From: Polaribacter sp. Q13
GTDB lineage: Bacteria; Bacteroidota; Bacteroidia; Flavobacteriales; Flavobacteriaceae
Assembly (NCBI RefSeq): GCF_016858305.2
Contig: NZ_CP074436.1
Location: 3,244,001 to 3,308,000 of the forward strand
DNA length: 64,000 bases
Direction of reading: 5' to 3'
In this document: positions 62,189 to 64,000 of the stretch, piece after piece
Numbering within the stretch: the stretch's first letter is position 1
How the letters are laid out: each line of letters begins with the position of its first letter
Position numbers and translations under genes: made by a program
The notes under the pieces: generated by a model
Told to the model about the DNA's origin: nothing
The model's input: only the letters and a program-made list of their open reading frames with translations
Databases searched by the model: none

Positions 62189-63418
62189 TTAAAAATGAAT
62201 ATCTACTTGTAGTCTAAATAATAGTTGGTTTGTATTAAAACCAATGTCTGTGTAACTTAAATCTGTTTGTACTTTTAATTTATGTTCAGCAATATATTTA
62301 GAGACACCTAAAGTATATTGATTTTCGGCACCTTTACCTGTTATATCCTTATCTAAAGAAATGTTTGTGTATCGACCAGAAACTTCTATCGTTTTAGAAA
62401 GCATATAACCAGATTGTAAATTTAATCCGTTACCTACTTGTACTTTATCTCCTGTTAAAGTACCATCAGAATTTTTTGCTAAAGGATCTTTTGCATCTCT
62501 ATTTGCATATTCTGCCATAAAAGAAAATCCATTATGCTTATACATGGCATCTAAATAAAGTGTAGATATGTTAGTTTGATAAAACTCTGCACTAGAACCT
62601 TCTAAAGTACCATCTATATACATATAAGAACCTTGATTACTTTTTGTTTTAGAAGCATTGTTATTAAAATCATAGGCAACACCAAGAGATAATTTCGGTT
62701 TTTGTTCAAATTTTAAATCACTTCCTTTATAATCTCCTTTGCTTGCAAATTCTCCAAAAGGAAATAATTCTACTCTTGTAGTGTATTGGTGACCGCCCTG
62801 GTTGCCTCTGGTTATATTTCTCCCTTCACCTTGGGCAATAGAGAAAATTTCTTTTACTACAAATTTATCCGTTAGATTAAAATGATGTCTTAATTGAATT
62901 CCGATATCTCTATCAATAGTAAATCTACTATTTAATAAAGAACGATCTACCATTTGCAAATTTGCAGAAGAAATTACACGTTCTCTGTTTCCTGGTAGTT
63001 TCGTTTGTCCAAACCATAAAACAAAGTTTCCAGAGAAATTCCATTTTAAAACAGCATCTAAAATATATCTAGGAGACTCATGTGTATAATATGAAGCACC
63101 AGATTGATCTCTATTAGATAAACCTAATTCTACTTTGTATTTTAATTTAGGTGAAAAGGCAAAACCATCAAATTTTAATCGAGACCTTCTAATTAACATA
63201 GAACTTTCTGGGTTAGAAAGCCCATTACTTACATCCCATTGAGAAGTCGCAAGGGTTTGAAATCTCAATCCAACCTTCATTGTAAAAGTACTGTCTTTAC
63301 CAACGAGGTTAAAAAGTCCTTTTCCAAATTTTGGCGCATTCGTTTCTTGTGCATGTACACTTAAAAAGGTACATACAATAATGAAGGTTACTACTTTACG
63401 TAGTATGGAGAATTGCAT
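62189..63418 (-). CDS. Phosphate-selective porin O/P family protein
   Basis: A 409-aa outer-membrane barrel with signal peptide (about residues 8-23). Segments LIRRSRLKFDGFAFSPKLKYK, YILDAVLKWNFSGNFVLWFGQ and RDIGIQLRHHF match the OprO/OprP family, and the chain ends QLLFRLQVDIHF. It would let phosphate through the outer membrane to the PiT transporter encoded downstream. The two genes form the second porin/permease pair of the window. Confidence 0.9.
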   Translation of the reverse strand: MQFSILRKVVTFIIVCTFLSVHAQETNAPKFGKGLFNLVGKDSTFTMKVGLRFQTLATSQWDVSNGLSNPESSMLIRRSRLKFDGFAFSPKLKYKVELGLSNRDQSGASYYTHESPRYILDAVLKWNFSGNFVLWFGQTKLPGNRERVISSANLQMVDRSLLNSRFTIDRDIGIQLRHHFNLTDKFVVKEIFSIAQGEGRNITRGNQGGHQYTTRVELFPFGEFASKGDYKGSDLKFEQKPKLSLGVAYDFNNNASKTKSNQGSYMYIDGTLEGSSAEFYQTNISTLYLDAMYKHNGFSFMAEYANRDAKDPLAKNSDGTLTGDKVQVGNGLNLQSGYMLSKTIEVSGRYTNISLDKDITGKGAENQYTLGVSKYIAEHKLKVQTDLSYTDIGFNTNQLLFRLQVDIHF

Positions 63419-63490
63419 AATTATTAGTTTTTGTCACTGCAAAGAACCGTTAATTATGTTAAATTAATGTTAATAAAGTGTTATTAAAAC

Positions 63491-63627
63491 AAAAAAACTG
63501 CCTTGGCCAAAGGCAGTCGTTCATAAATTGTAGTCGACAAAAACTAATTAAATTTATGCGAATCTTTATCTCTAAAGAATGGTCAAATATCTAATCAAAA
63601 ATTAAAATGAATGTTATATCAAAATTA
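63491..63627 (-). ncRNA. Candidate minus-strand small RNA or attenuator upstream of the porin
   Basis: On the minus strand a TAATTTTG -7 box (63620-63627) is followed after about 100 bases by a stem ACTGCCTT / AAGGCAGT (63497-63517) and a T7 run at its end, 73 bases before the porin ATG. A terminator placed here with no upstream minus-strand gene suggests a short RNA or a leader attenuator. The rest of the 336-base gap shows no gene. Confidence 0.4.
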
Positions 63628-63754
63628 ATAAAAGGTTAACTATTTTTATTTATTTAACATTTAGTTAATGTTTTTGTGATGCAAGCATAATTTACAACTA
63701 ACATAGAGTTTACAAATGCAGTAGACTTTTGCGGCAGTAAATTATACGAAAAAA

Positions 63755-64000
63755 ATGAAAAAATTTTTATTTATTACCTTATTAGCTTTTAGTCAATTAA
63801 TAGTTGCGCAAAGCAAAGGAACGTTAAAGGGTGTGTTAACGGACAAAGAAACAAATAATGAGCCGTTACCGTTCGCAAACGTCATTATTAAAGGTACCGC
63901 AATTGGTACAACTACAGATTTTGACGGAAATTACATTTTAAATGTATCCGCAGGAAAGCATACTGTAGAATTTAGTTTCTTAGGATATAAGACCGTTGAG
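63755..64000 (+). CDS. TonB-dependent receptor (SusC/CarboxypepD_reg type), 3' end outside window
   Basis: The ATG at 63755 opens an 82-residue fragment that runs past the window edge. It begins with a signal peptide (KKFLFITLLAFSQLIVAQ) followed by a carboxypeptidase-regulatory-like domain (LPFANVIIKGTAIGTTTDFD, GNYILNVSAGKHTVEFSFLG). This domain heads most Bacteroidota TonB-dependent receptors. The barrel and any substrate clue lie beyond the window; a plain carboxypeptidase-like surface protein is a less likely alternative. Confidence 0.85.
   Translation, partial: MKKFLFITLLAFSQLIVAQSKGTLKGVLTDKETNNEPLPFANVIIKGTAIGTTTDFDGNYILNVSAGKHTVEFSFLGYKTVE

Noticed and set aside
1-64000. tRNA or rRNA genes
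   Set aside because: I looked in the larger gaps for cloverleaf arms and conserved T-loop sequence and found none; a tRNAscan-SE run would settle this.

Overview
The window is an AT-rich chromosomal segment from a member of the Bacteroidota, most likely the family Flavobacteriaceae. This is inferred from a type IX secretion C-terminal sorting domain, Bacteroidota -7 boxes (TAnnTTTG) in front of several genes, families common in flavobacteria (DUF4252, DUF4254, DUF4230, Big_5 lipoproteins, phosphate-selective porins), and a SusC/TonB-type receptor start at the right edge. I cannot name the species. I saw no tRNA, rRNA, CRISPR array or prophage.

Layout. 1-17.2 kb is housekeeping: uppP (partial), truB, mscL, tdk-alr, a GT9 glycosyltransferase with its DUF4254 partner, a ParDE toxin-antitoxin pair, an ArsC-like reductase, DinB, a PLP trans-sulfuration enzyme, a Big_5 lipoprotein, ComF, a methyltransferase, glyS, an HMA lipoprotein, an EamA transporter and rplU-rpmA. 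17.2-24.3 kb runs from waaA through a two-gene YeeE/YedE sulfur transporter into molybdenum cofactor genes (moaA, moeA, moaC, mobA). These are interrupted by a frameshifted GIY-YIG nuclease gene sitting inside flavobacterial palindromic repeats. 24.3-27.1 kb has a lipoprotein, a histidine kinase and a crotonase.

27.2-32.0 kb is a tandem array of six paralogous secreted proteins, each with its own promoter and terminator. The last four arose by a very recent 1,677-bp duplication of a two-gene unit. A divergent AraC regulator follows. 33-37.4 kb holds an HD hydrolase, a PiT-like permease/porin/Usp operon and a bacilliredoxin. 37.7-44.6 kb holds a TerB-DnaJ protein, an isoleucyl-tRNA synthetase whose HIGH motif is GVHH, a DksA-like protein, lspA and small envelope proteins.

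44.5-55.5 kb is the accessory region. It has a two-component system with two small companion genes, a tail-collar protein, a 1,184-residue T9SS surface protein and a 53-aa peptide with a Tat-like leader. Next come a 56-aa bacteriocin-like peptide, a hairpin, and a tight four-gene operon (two helical proteins, a miniature kinase-fold protein and a PhyH-type dioxygenase). This last set looks like an undescribed peptide-modification locus. 55.6-64 kb returns to uvrC, a patatin/BamA-like protein, a second phosphate porin-PiT operon and the start of a TonB-dependent receptor.
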